Of a stretch of DNA of 64,000 nucleotides, positions 43,401-54,436 are shown piece by piece. The stretch comes from Aquila chrysaetos chrysaetos (lineage: Eukaryota > Chordata > Aves > Accipitriformes > Accipitridae). The stretch lies in assembly GCF_900496995.4 (NCBI RefSeq), contig NC_044018.1, positions 30,213,825-30,277,824 of the forward strand, read 5' to 3'. Within the stretch, counting starts at the first letter, position 1; each line of letters begins with the position of its first letter. Under the pieces are notes generated by a model, which saw only the letters and a list, made by a program, of their open reading frames with translations, ran no database searches and was not told where the DNA came from. The position numbers and the translations under genes are program-made.

Positions 43401-46400
43401 CTGATTGGAGGAAATAGCCTTAATTTTAGTTCCCAAGATAATTCCCTTCTCCAGGCAAACAGTCATTTTATATCATTTAGTGATACGGTGTAGACTGCAT
43501 TTCACTCGTCTCTAGTCCCTGGCACAAAAGTGACTCAGAGATGCATTTGATTTCTCTCATGTATTTGAAAATGTGGAGGGACATCCCTGCCCATAGAAGG
43601 AAATTCTACAAGCCTTGGGAAGACTTTCCCCAATAAGAAGATCTCTCAAACTGTCCCTGCTGAACCTAGTGCCTTTGTAATGGGGAAGGGGAAGAAAAAT
43701 TTAAAACCAAGCAGTGTATAGTTTTAAAATAAGATGGAAAGCCAACTTTAGATTTATCCCTGCTGGGAGGATTTAGCAATATGATTGACATGGCTGTTTG
43801 AGTTCACTCTGTCTCTTGGTAGGTTCTAATATTGAAAAATCAGTGAAGGATCTCCAGCGCTGCACTGTTTCACTGGCTCGGTACCGGGTTGTGGTGAAGG
43901 AGGAAATGGATGCTTCCATTAAGAAGATGAAGCAGGCCTTTGCTGAACTGCAGAGTAGGTAAGTTAAATGTAGGGACAGATCCAGGCATTAAGGCTTAAG
44001 ACCTATACATTTGGACTAAGACTTCAGCTTTCCAGTCAGGTTAATGACTTGCTTGTGTATGCCCTACCGCCCGAGCACTGTTCTGCAGCTTCTGGGAGGT
44101 CTGCATGTCATAAAGAATAAACTGGAGTCTAAAGTCCTGTACTCTGCAGTTTTTAGAAGCCGCCTTTGCGGGCGGCTTTGCAAAGCCTGTGTTCGAGCTG
44201 TTGTCCCACATGCCCGGTGGGATGTTAATAGACTGTTCAGGGCTTTGGTGTGTCCATCAGGGTCTTTGATGAACTGTGTCTGTACAAGACAGTTGTCCTG
44301 ACCACCATAAAGTCATTTTAGATGCAGATAATATGAGGAACTCGCCAAATAACATACTGTCAGTTAGGTGCTAATGTTAGCTGTGCTGGAAGGAGAACTG
44401 TTGGGAGCTCAGGGTGCAGTAGCATGTGTCTTTTAGAAGCAAACATTCATATTTGAAATCTTCAAATTATGTTTGAATATAACATGGAAGAGAGGGATCC
44501 TTTTGAAGGTACAAGTACACATCAAAGATCATCCTGTGCAGCACTGCTTCCCCCATTTTAAGCCAAGCTTTTGATACTGTGCATGATGTTCCCTATGAGT
44601 GCAACTGGGTCTTTCTTTAATGAACATCTTTATTGGTTTGGATAAGTGATTTAAGATGATATTCTGAAAGGCCTAACATCAGATACACTCGCTGTTTTGG
44701 CTGATTGAATCTATTACTGAGAGATTGTTCTTCTTGGTTATACAGATATGATTGCTTTTGGTAAAGAAATATTCATAACAAACTGCACAGAGAGTTCTCC
44801 TTGCCCGAAGTGAGTAACATTTGACAAGTAACTAAAATGCTGCTATCGCACTGAAGGATTAAAGTAGATGTTTGGCAGACTTGCAAATCTGTGTCAAAAG
44901 CTGTCTATGTCTGAAAACTGTATGTGGCCTCAAAGGCAAGAGGGTTTAGTGGTAGTGATGTAAAGAGCTGTATTTTGAAGCCTTTTAGCAAACTTAGTTG
45001 TTCAGTGTGGACTTTCTTGTGCTCATACTTGTGTTGAACTTTGCCACCAGGAAGTGCTCTCTTGAAATAAGTGGAATGGTGTCCTGTACTTAAATTCAGC
45101 GTGTGCTAAAAAGACTGACAAAAATGTTTACAGATGACTTTTAAACTTACCTGAGGAGACTAGACCAAACTGGAGGGATAGGGTTAAAGGTGTCTGTGTG
45201 CCCTGACCTGTGTTTTCGTGCTAAGAGTTGTGGTCTCCAAGCCAAAGATGGATGTGGAGCTCCCAGCACCTCCCATCTTTTGGAAAAGCTGCAACGTAAG
45301 GGGATTTAACCTGTCAGTAGCTGAGGGATTTGTAGCCCTAACTCAGGTTTGTTTTCATTAATATTATTTCTCACTTTGTTAGTGGCTTTGTCTACTGAGT
45401 CAATACTGATTCAATGTTCTTACTGTATACAGCGGGTTTTTGTTTTTAAGGTTTTTTTGTCTGCCTCTCTATGCAGTTACAACATCTGTAAAAACCTCTC
45501 CCTGGTATGGAAAATGTCATTCCTTTGGCTAACGTGTCTGGTTCCATATAAGTAATTCCTCGCCCTTTGACTTATGTTATCATCTATAAAACACTTGCGT
45601 CATGTTTGGAAAGGTTAAAGACTCAAGTCCAGTCCTGCAGCGTTGCTCCGATGAGCCGGCAGCGGGTGAAGCAGGATGCGTGGTTCTGTGAGCGGGGAGG
45701 CGAGTGCCTGCCTGGAACGGGGCCACTGGGAACCTCCTTCGACAAATGCCAAGTGAAAGAGCTGCCCAGCAGCATGCCAGGTCTGCGCAGTTCATAAGCG
45801 GTGACTGCAGCCAGGGCCATTCGGCTGCGCAGAAAGAGATTCACTTTCTTTTTCCCGAAAGTGATGCAGTTGCTGGTGAGCTGAGGTGTAAATTGTACCT
45901 TCACATTTTTGTTGTTGGCTGGTGGTTTGGTTTTTTTCCAACTCCCTTCATGACCCAGAGAATAATTAGTGTATTTTTAAATCCTACGGCACAAGGCAAG
46001 ATCCGATAGTTAAATCCTCTTGCTGAATTGCCTCTCCACCTGGCTTTCTACCAAAGGAAAACCTGGTTTAAAGGCAGGTTTGTTCAACTGAAACAGGATG
46101 TTTAAGTAGCAAAGCTTGGACTGGTTTAACTTCTGCCTGTCAGTGTCAGGGCTGCCTTTCAGATGTCCTTTTAACCAGTGAGGCTTCTTAGAGTTCTTGA
46201 CCTTCATCTTCTCTCGCTAGACAATGTGCTTATATTAGACCTGTGGTCTGTAGGTAGGTGAGAGTGAAGAAGGACACTCTAATGCTGGGGTCGTGCCTAC
46301 CTCAATCTCTGAAATCCATCCTGTTTGAGTGGCAGATGTAGCAGTAGCCGCTTTGGCTTCCTATTTTGAGAGGATTTGCTCCTCTAGACTGGAGATGATC

Positions 46401-49400
46401 GGGTAACCTGAACTAGGAAATCCTGATAGTCCTTAAATTCCTGAATATTTTGCTATCTGCTGACAGGGAAAGAAGCACATCAGGAAAAAAACCCTGAGCC
46501 TTTGTGAGTGGTGCGGGTAAGTTCAATTTTAGCGCTGTGTGCTGAGTTGGATGTGGGGCAGCATTTGAGGTTTCTCACTGCTGAGATCGCCGCTGCATAC
46601 CTCATGCTGCGGATCGTCCTTACTTCCTAGTGGCAGAGCTGCCAGGCATGCTTCCAGCCACCTTCGATTGCAGTCAATCTTTGAGATCGTTGTGTTTCAG
46701 CCCCAAGGAAAACTGACCCCAAAACCCTTAGCGTGCTTGTGCAAACAGCTGTTGTCTTTCACGAACAGACAACATCTTGCAGGCACTGCTCGATCGAGCT
46801 GGCTTGCAGCTGAGAGCATCTCTTCTGCTGGTTGGGTCACCACGGAGCATTCAGCATTATTTCATCTTTCAGCAGTTATCGGTTTACCTGCTGCTCCTTT
46901 TTCTTCCTTGTGCAGTTCTTACATGTCCTTTCTTAAAGCCCAGTCTTTCTGGCAGGGGCAGATGCGCTCTCTGTCCTGCATGGGATCTCGTCCCAGGACA
47001 GAGCAGTCGAGAAGGGCAGGCGTGTTTCCGAACGGATCCGGCAGAAGGAAGTGAGTTTGTTTGACAAGAAGCCATGCAGGATGGAGGAGCAGTGGGGTCT
47101 GATACGAGTCACTCATCATGTGAACCTCAGGCAAAGCCACTTGACCTCTGTTCCTCAGCCAGCCCAACTGTAAAATTGGGTAAAGGACTCCAGCTGAGCT
47201 CTGCTGAGTAAATTAAATTACAAAGAGACGCAAGCTATGATCTGTGCCAAGGTGCGTGCGTGCGTGCCTGCAGCGTGGCGGAAAAAGCCCAAAATGGCCC
47301 ATATAAAGTGGGTGTTGGCTCTGCAGGAGCTGGGCGTGTGCCTGTGTGTTCAGGGACGAGGCACTGGGGTAAGGTGTAGCACAACCGAGTTCTGCGGCAC
47401 GAGAGCCGCAAGGCTGTTCCTGCACTTTAATTAATCATTAAGGCCGCGTTCGCACCCGTATCTCTCCGAGCTCTGGGGGATTCCTGCAGCTGACGTGGCT
47501 CTGGGCAGAAGGCAGCTGGGGTATCTCTCTTTACCCTGCCCATTGGTGCTGCAGAGCCAGGTTGAACCACTCTGGGGATGGTTGGAGACAAGGTGAAGTC
47601 TTATTAGCGTAGCTTTTGACATGCGTTGTTGTATTTGTGCAGTTCGGCTGAGAGTGCCTGACCTGGATCAGGCCCCTGCTGTGCTACGAGCAGAAACAAT
47701 TCCTGCCCTGAAAAGGCAGATGGACAGAGCGATAAATCAACAGAAGAAGCCAAATGTCAAAGCTGCTGTTCAGAGGGAATTGTTTAAATTGATCTTGCCT
47801 CAGCCCTCTCTGACATGCAGAGGAGTGGGAGCGGTGGTTTGAGTTTGCATTTCAGATGCTCTGTGGTTTCCCTTTCAGATGGTCGCTAAAATAAATATTC
47901 TTCCCATTTGCTTGAAAATCTTTCTCACTAAAAAGCGTGTGGTTGGTGTTGAAGGGCTAACCCTGCACGATGCTGATATCTGTCCGAGTACCATTTAGTG
48001 TCTGCAAGTATCATACAGCTAACACGTGAGAGGAAGGCTTTGCTTTTATATTTAGAAAGCAGAAACTGAAATGAACCCTATTAATAGGCTGGATGTCGAA
48101 TGCGTTCAAGCCGCTGGCAGCAGCTGAGCGAAGGTGAGCTGCAGCGGTGCAGGGCTGAGGACGTTGGAGGCGTAGCTTAGAGGGAAGCACAAAAGAAGCA
48201 TTTGCAGGGAGGGTGTCTGCAAGGGTTTGGATTCCTTATGGTGAAGAACAGAGCTGCGACCAGTACCTGTCCCTGTCCAGGATGGGAGGACTGGTATTTC
48301 CTCTACTGCTTCCATTGTAACCCGAGTTACTTAGTGTCCACATCTCCAGGGGCAAGAGCCCTCTTTGTACGGCCTATGAGCAGCAGTTATGGGAAGCTCC
48401 CTGGGTGCTCTGCCTTTCGATAGCCTGAATTTGCTAAAATTGGCCAGCCGGTAGCTGTGCAGTTCTGCTTGCGTAAAGGCTGCCACCGTGATGCCCGGGG
48501 GAATTGCAGTCTCATGGCAACAGACACACTTGAGGCAAGCTGGAGCCTCCTGGTGAGTGGAGATGCTTTGCTGTGACCCACTCAGGTGTTCCCTCTGTGG
48601 CCAAAAAATCTTCAGACTGTAAGAGACTCCTGGATTGTGGACCTGTGTGGCTCCAGGTGACCTGCCGGCTGCGTGGTGGCTGCAGGCAGGGGGTCGTGTC
48701 CTTGTAGCTGCTGCACCGTGTGGAAGGGTGTGCGTGCACTCCTGTGGGTCCTGCAGCCCTGTGGGGATCAGCAGGGTGCATGCCTCCCAAGAAGCGGCAC
48801 AGAGCACCAGAATTCAGGTTTCTGGATTAGTGGGCCAATTGCGCTGGCTTAAATTAGCTAATGAGGGCATAAGAGCAAAGCATTGCAGTCGGATGCCTCC
48901 ACAGTGTGGCAGCTGAGAGGCTGCCTTGGAGGGGACGGGTGCCTGAATGCCCAGCATCCTGCTCCTGCTACCGTGGATCCTCACCCTGCCCCACTGCTGA
49001 TTAGTTTTGTATTTTGAGTGACTCTTTAAAACGTTGTGCCCTAGTTTTCTTCGGTGATAAAAGTCCAGCGGAGCGCAGCTTCCCCTGACACCACAACTGC
49101 CACTCCCTCTCCCCTTGCCAAGGTGGCTCCGACTTTATTGGAGTAAGGTGACCACGTACCCAGCGGGTTGTTGGGAACACCGTGCCGTGTTCCGCACTGA
49201 CCCGAGCCTGAGCAAGTTTTAACGCCAGCGAAGCCTGCGTGCAACTACTCAGCTTCCAGAACAAAAGCCGGGGTTTGTGCGCGGCGGGTTCCTGCCGCCA
49301 TCTGCCGGTCTCTCCCCGCTGGCCGGCATGCCTGGAAACCCTCCTGCCACTGTTCCTGCAGTAGGATTTCGTTATCCTCTTTGTTTATTACTAAATCTCT

Positions 49401-52400
49401 TCCCTTTTTATATATATATATATATATATTTTTTTTTTTTCCCCCCAGCCTTATGGATCGCGAGGTGGCGTTGCTGGCTGAAATGGACAAAGTGAAAGCA
49501 GAAGCAAGTAAGACTGTCTTTCTACCAACAAGTGCCCACCTGAAGAGCTGTAGGCGTTGCTGCGCACTGGAGACAGCCCCCTTAGAAGCAGATTTCTGTG
49601 ATCTACCTCCTGTTCACATTGTTCCTAAATATGTGGCAATTTATCCAGACAAAACTTGCCATGTGGCTTGAGTTAGCTGTATATATCGTGACTAGATTAT
49701 GTTTGCTGCCTGACGGGGTTGACTCAAACCGTCCTCTCTGAGGCCACTGCTCTGTGCCCTCGTTAAGAGGGTGGGACATAAACTGCACTCTTCCATGGGA
49801 GGCTGTTCCTGAAATTCTCAGCGTTCCTGGGGAGCTGGAAAGGGCTTTCTCAGCTCGCCTGGTGCGGGTGGGAAGTGATCTAAGGGAACACCTACACCAG
49901 CAGCACCGAGCCCCACTGTTTAGGGGGTGGCAAGAAAGCAGTTAGCCTGGGGAGATCGGCAAAGCTTATGGCAAAGCTTCTACCAAAGCTGCGTGTCGTG
50001 CCCCTCGTCGAGTCAGCTTACAGCTCAGGTTCAGTCTGTGTCTGGAGATGTAAATTGCCACAGGAGGCAGCGGCCGGGGCTGCTGTGCAGCTGGCACAGA
50101 GCTGTCTGGGGGGGACTCGGGGGAACCTGTTGTTTACCAATAAGGTGCTGTGTGCTGGGGCTGGGCTTGTTTAACTCTGGGTAGGCTGGATCAGTGTCCA
50201 CACTGCCTAAGATTGTGGTTTGTTTTTCAGTGGAAATTCTAGTCAGCCGCCAGAAGAAGGCAGAAGCCCTGAAGAAAATGACTGATGTGGCAGTGCGAAT
50301 GTCGGAGGAGCAGCTGGTCGAGCTCAGAGCTGACATAAAGGTGAGCTTTTTCACTCTGCTTCTGTCTAATCCAACCTAGTCCTAATCTCACCCAAATGTG
50401 GTGTTGCGGGAATTATGCAGCTGACACCTAGTCCATGGTAGGAATTACACGGGTGCCACCTCAACAGCGTCTGGCCCTAGGTTCCTGCTTGAAGACATAA
50501 ATAAGCGGTTTATTTGTCCAACATGCAGAGCAGGTCGAGCTGGGTGCCTCCGAGGAGGGACCCCTACCCCAGATTGCGCACCCCAGTTACACCCGTACCA
50601 CCCAGCACCTGATCCCCAAGTCCAATCCCTTAATTCTGGTTGGTGGTCTCTTGATTTCTTACTGGTTTTCTTGGTCTCTGGGCTGGCCGCCTTCTGAAGT
50701 TACCTCATTCTCTTGGAATTGTTTCCTTGGTCCTTATCCTCTTTATTCTGCTCATATCTGCTGGATTCAGCAAGTTTGTTTGCAGCATTAGTTTTATCAG
50801 AAAGTTTACTCTCAGTCAGCTCTTGCGGCCTAAGGCTTCAACTACTTTAGCTTCTAGCACTAAGCCAGGCTATTAACCCTAACAATTTTCAACAGCAGTA
50901 TGCTTTTTTGTAACCTTCTGGGTTTTTGACGCTTCTGAATGCAATTTTGTGTTGTGTGCAAGTCTTTCCTTGCGTCGCTAGTTCTCGAATTCACTGCCAG
51001 TGCTCTGCATACTCTTGTCTGCAGCCACGCAGCAGGATACGGGACACCTCATCCTGAATCTTAATTTAAAATAATTTGGTTTGTAAAATACTGACTTCAG
51101 CCAACAGCCGATCATCCAAACATTAACCCCGGTGTGTGCAGCCCAGCTTTCATTGTGAACTGGCAGAGAGCAGGGAACGCGGCAAGGCCGCAGCTTTGTG
51201 CTCAGAGAGGTTGTGAAAACCTCCCGCTGGCGCAGGCTGACCTCTGCCTTTCCCCCTAAATCGGGAGAGCCTGCCTGCTGCGCCTGAGTGACTTCTATAT
51301 TCCGGAAAACACTTCTGCTCGCCAGCACGCCGGCTCCTGCCGCAAGAGGTCAGTGCGAAGTTGCATCAATTAAACTCTAGTTTGAAAACTAAAACTGCTC
51401 ACCCCTGTAGCAGGATGAGTGCAGCTGAGAAACCTGTTGCCCCTGTGAGCGTCCAGAGACCTGGGCTGTGCTGATTTCACAGGCCAGAGACGGGCAGAGT
51501 GGAGCTGCCGTTGGACCGAGTTAACCTATGGCTTGGCTGCTGGAGCTTGGGGAAGGCTGTTTGTGTACGGGCTGAAAAAATCTGATTTTCTATTTCTGTA
51601 AGTTGTCATTGCCTTCTCACCAAGATTTTTTTTTCAAGCAGCACCCAACTCAGATACCTGCTCCTGGGCCAAAGCGGGAGGCTTTCACCTCCCTTTTCTG
51701 TTCCTGTACACAGACTGAATTAACGTGCGTGTTTTGCCTTTTCTGTGAAGCACTTTGTGAGCGAACGGAAGTACGATGAGGACCTGGGCAGGGTGGCGCG
51801 GTTCACGTGCGACCTCGATGCGCTGAAGAAGAGCATTGCCTCGTTCGGCCAAGGTGAGCTGGGTGGGAGTCGGGGAGGAGCCGAGGTGTCACTCACCCCT
51901 TTGCTAGCCCTGCTGTCACCAAAACCCTTCACGTGTGCCCCAAAACCTGATAGCGGCAGGACTGGGAGCGTTCTGCTCTGGGCATTTTGTTTCCTCTGGG
52001 CAGTGGAGAGAGGAACCAGCCCTCTTGCTGCTGCTGCAGACGCTCCTCCCTTGGCAAGAGGTGTCTGTGCCCATTCCCTTTGCTGTCGAGCGCTGGTCCC
52101 TGTTAGCCGCTGGTCCCCTTGTACCGTTCACACGACCAAAGCTTCATCTTGCTGGAAAAAGCTCTGTTGTCCCTTTGAGCCTTTGGCTCCAGCCGTGAGC
52201 CGGCTCCACCCCGGCAGTGCTGTAGCCAGCAGGGTCCGGAGGCCAGAGGGTGAACGGTCTGGGTCCTGTCTGCAAAAAACACATTTTGGGGTATTTCTCT
52301 TCCAGTTTCCCATCCAAAGAACAGCTACTCCACCCGATCGCGGTGCAGCTCCGTCATGGCTGTGTCCCTGAGCAGTCCCAGCGAGACCTCTGCTCCCTCC

Positions 52401-53189
52401 ACCCCTGCGTGTGCCTCTGCCTCTGCTGCAAGCCTTACCACAGCGAGCAAGAAGCCCTCGTCCTCAGCGGAGGCAGCTGTGGGGAACGCCGGCGGCCGCC
52501 CTCCCCAGCCTTCGCGAGAGGTAACCGCACCCTGGCGCGGCACCGGCGCGGCGCTGCGGGAAGCTTGCTCTGCATTTGTGGCTCCTCTCCCGATTCCTGG
52601 GCCGGGTCCTTCCCTGCCAGGTGCCCTTTGCCGTCAGGACTCGCGCAGGGCTGGGCAGCCGCAGGGTCAAGGTCACCGGCAGCTGCAGGGCGCAGCCTTG
52701 CCTTGATGGTTCTGCTTCAGAGCAGGCTTTGGGGGTTTTGCTTTTCCACTTTTCCCCCCCACCAACCCCTGGGAAGGGGAGGTGGGAGTGTGTAGGGATG
52801 CTGCAGCAGGAGGTCGCAGCCCTCCAGCCGGCAGGAGCTGCCTCTGCCGGCCCACGCTCACTTGCCCACCCTCTTCTGTTTCAGGCTTTCCAGGGGAACA
52901 GGAGACCGGGAGCGGGACCCAGGTCCCAGGGCCAGCGCCACATCGGCCCCCCCCGGACGCTCCAACAACGGCAACCGACACAAGAACGGGCCGGGCCAGG
53001 CCCACGGCAGGGCGGCAAACCTCGCCCCTGGCAGCCTCCGCTGCCAGCCCCGGCCAGACTCAGCCCACGGGCACCAGCGGTGCCTCGGCGCAGCCGGGCC
53101 GGCCCGGTCCCCCTCCCTCCGGCACAGAGACCAAGGGGCTCCCGCAGCGTAAGCCCAGAGCCAGTCGGCAGGAGGGAGCGAACTCCTGA
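31451..53189 (+). CDS. SPATS2: Spermatogenesis-associated serine-rich protein 2
   Basis: Cytoplasmic protein with an N-terminal UBA-like segment and a central coiled-coil/DUF1387 region; an RNA-related role is inferred for the family. Coding exons: 31451-31475 (MSKKQNTK), 39347-39426, 39708-39816, 40758-40807, 41958-42216, 42460-42672, 43823-43958, 49449-49507, 50231-50340, 51751-51853, 52306-52520, 52885-53189. Matches to human include FIFDVQSNTVMAQGG, VQAFMEGNASEVLKEWTVTG, DTESVDSLSEGL, CTVSLARYRVVVKEEMDASI, REVALLAEMDKVKAEAMEIL, HFVSERKYDEDLGRVARFTC and the C-terminus KGLPQRKPRASRQEGANS. Exon lengths sum to 1,664 bases, not a multiple of three. The last exon starts in one frame (AFQGNRRPG) and ends in another, consistent with two one-base insertions, one probably in the C8 run near 52950. 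The start-codon exon has two possible 3' splice sites (31149 or 31425). Confidence 0.93.
31476..39346. other. SPATS2 intron 2, no gene recognised
   Basis: AT-rich unique sequence. The first 200 bases (31500-31690) look complex and may be conserved (TCAATTAGGAAAGGGGTTAA, GTGACATCATATAACC). A 19-base perfect inverted repeat lies at 37249-37267. I see no RNA gene or transposon that I can name. Confidence 0.5.
43959..49448. other. SPATS2 intron between coding exons 7 and 8
   Basis: Unique sequence of intermediate GC content. No exon or recognisable mobile element was seen. A segment near 47640-47780 has a longish open frame (RLRVPDLDQAPAVLRAETIP) but lacks a donor and familiar similarity. Confidence 0.5.
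49405..49448 (+). repeat. (TA)n-T(n)-C(n) simple repeat forming a SPATS2 3' splice site
   Basis: About ten TA units, a T run of about 13 and a C run end directly in the CAG acceptor of the exon at 49449. The repeat therefore serves as the polypyrimidine tract. Length variation here could influence splicing. Confidence 0.8.
50402..50884 (-). mobile_element. Solo LTR of an endogenous retrovirus (fossil)
   Basis: Read on the minus strand, the element begins TGTTAGGGTTAATAGCC and ends CCCGCAACA, so it has TG...CA termini with a short TGTT/AACA inverted repeat. It carries an AATAAA signal followed by a probable R/U5 region. It is about 480 bases long, with no internal viral genes beside it, so it is a solo LTR in a SPATS2 intron. 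No clear target-site duplication was seen, which suggests an old insertion. The family was not determined. Confidence 0.55.
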
Positions 53190-53910
53190 GAGCCCCGGGC
53201 TCTCCCTTCCTGCCACAAGTCCAACGTGAGAACCAGACTGTAGGAAGCTCCTAGCTAGGATACTAACGAAGGAAAGTTTACACTTCTCATTTTTTGTGCC
53301 ATTTTTTGTCCCCCCCCCCCCCTTTCCCCCCCCTCGTCTGCTTTGTGTTCTTCTCACGCCTGCGCTGCACCCTCGGAGTGGGTTCAGGCCTCCCCCAGCT
53401 CTTGCCCTTTTCCTTTCCCCTCCAGAAATTGCCTTTTGTCTGCAAAATCGCTGACAGCGCTGGCCAAAAACCCAGTCCCTGGTGGGTTTGGTTTTTTTTG
53501 TTTTTTTTTTCCCCCTTATGTGCACCAACATCTATCTGGGCCTTGCCTCGGAGGAACGGCCGGCGACAGCCCATCCCTCGTGCTGGCAGCGAGGATGAGT
53601 GCTGGGACATGGGGGCTGCGGGTGTCCCCTCTCCCCTGGGGACAGGCAGGAATCTGGCCCCCTCCTCTCCGGGCTGTGACACGGGGCTGGGGACCTGCAC
53701 ACTTTGTCCGCACACTTTGCTGTTCTCTGGTTTTTATGTTGGGGAGCTCTTTTTCTTTTATTCTCTTGTCCTGCCTTCCCCCCTGCCCCATCCCCACTTC
53801 TCCAGCCCTTCTTCGGCCCTAAATTAAATTTATAGCAATATCAATTAGCAGAGCTAATCCTAGGTTGACACGGGGTGGAGATTGCGACAGTCCTTCTTTA
53901 TAGCTGTATG

Positions 53911-53916
53911 AATAAA
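53911..53916 (+). terminator. SPATS2: Poly(A) signal of SPATS2
   Basis: AATAAA lies about 720 bases after the stop codon and is followed by a GT-rich stretch (GATGTTCACAGTGAATGTCG). The 3' UTR contains C- and T-homopolymers. Confidence 0.7.
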
Positions 53917-53939
53917 GACGATGTTCACAGTGAATGTCG

Positions 53940-54436
53940 CTGTCTGTGCCTTGCTGCCACCAATAATCCCAGTGGGGGGGAGGATGGGGCTTCCCGGGGG
54001 GTCCCTGGCTTTGCCTCCCCTCCTCTTCTTTTTACCCCAGGGGTTTTTTCTTTCCTTCTCTTGAACTAAACTTCTCCGGAGTTGGTTGAACAAATTAAAT
54101 AAATGAAACCCAACTTTCAGCTTGACAAATTTAAATGTTTTCTGCTTGAGTCTGACCCTTGGGCTCTGACCTGACCCACCCCCCACCCCCCCTGCTGTCA
54201 CCCCCAAAGCTCCCCTTGGGCTGTGACCCCCGTGGGCTTGTTCCTTACAGAGAAGAGCCAGAATTTTGTACTGGAGGCTCCAGGGCTGAAGCAAGGTTCT
54301 GGTGCTCCCCCCCCCCCCCCCCCCCAGCCCCTCCCGGGGGGGGGTACCGGTACCGGCATGGTGCGGGGGGGGGGGGGGCAAACCCTGGGACCGACGGTAC
54401 CCACGGGGATGGCGGCAGCTCGGAGCCGCCGTTGAG
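53940..54436. other. SPATS2-KCNH3 intergenic stretch and KCNH3 5' flank
   Basis: About 500 bases separate the SPATS2 poly(A) signal from the KCNH3 start codon. The left part is AT-richer. The right part (after 54300) holds C and G homopolymers and CpG-rich DNA and probably contains the KCNH3 core promoter and 5' UTR. No TATA box was seen before the start. Confidence 0.45.

Noticed and set aside
47625-47842. Open frame RLRVPDLDQAPAVLRAETIP as an extra SPATS2 exon
   Set aside because: There is no match to remembered SPATS2 and no donor at the right place. Exons 7 and 8 join in phase without it.
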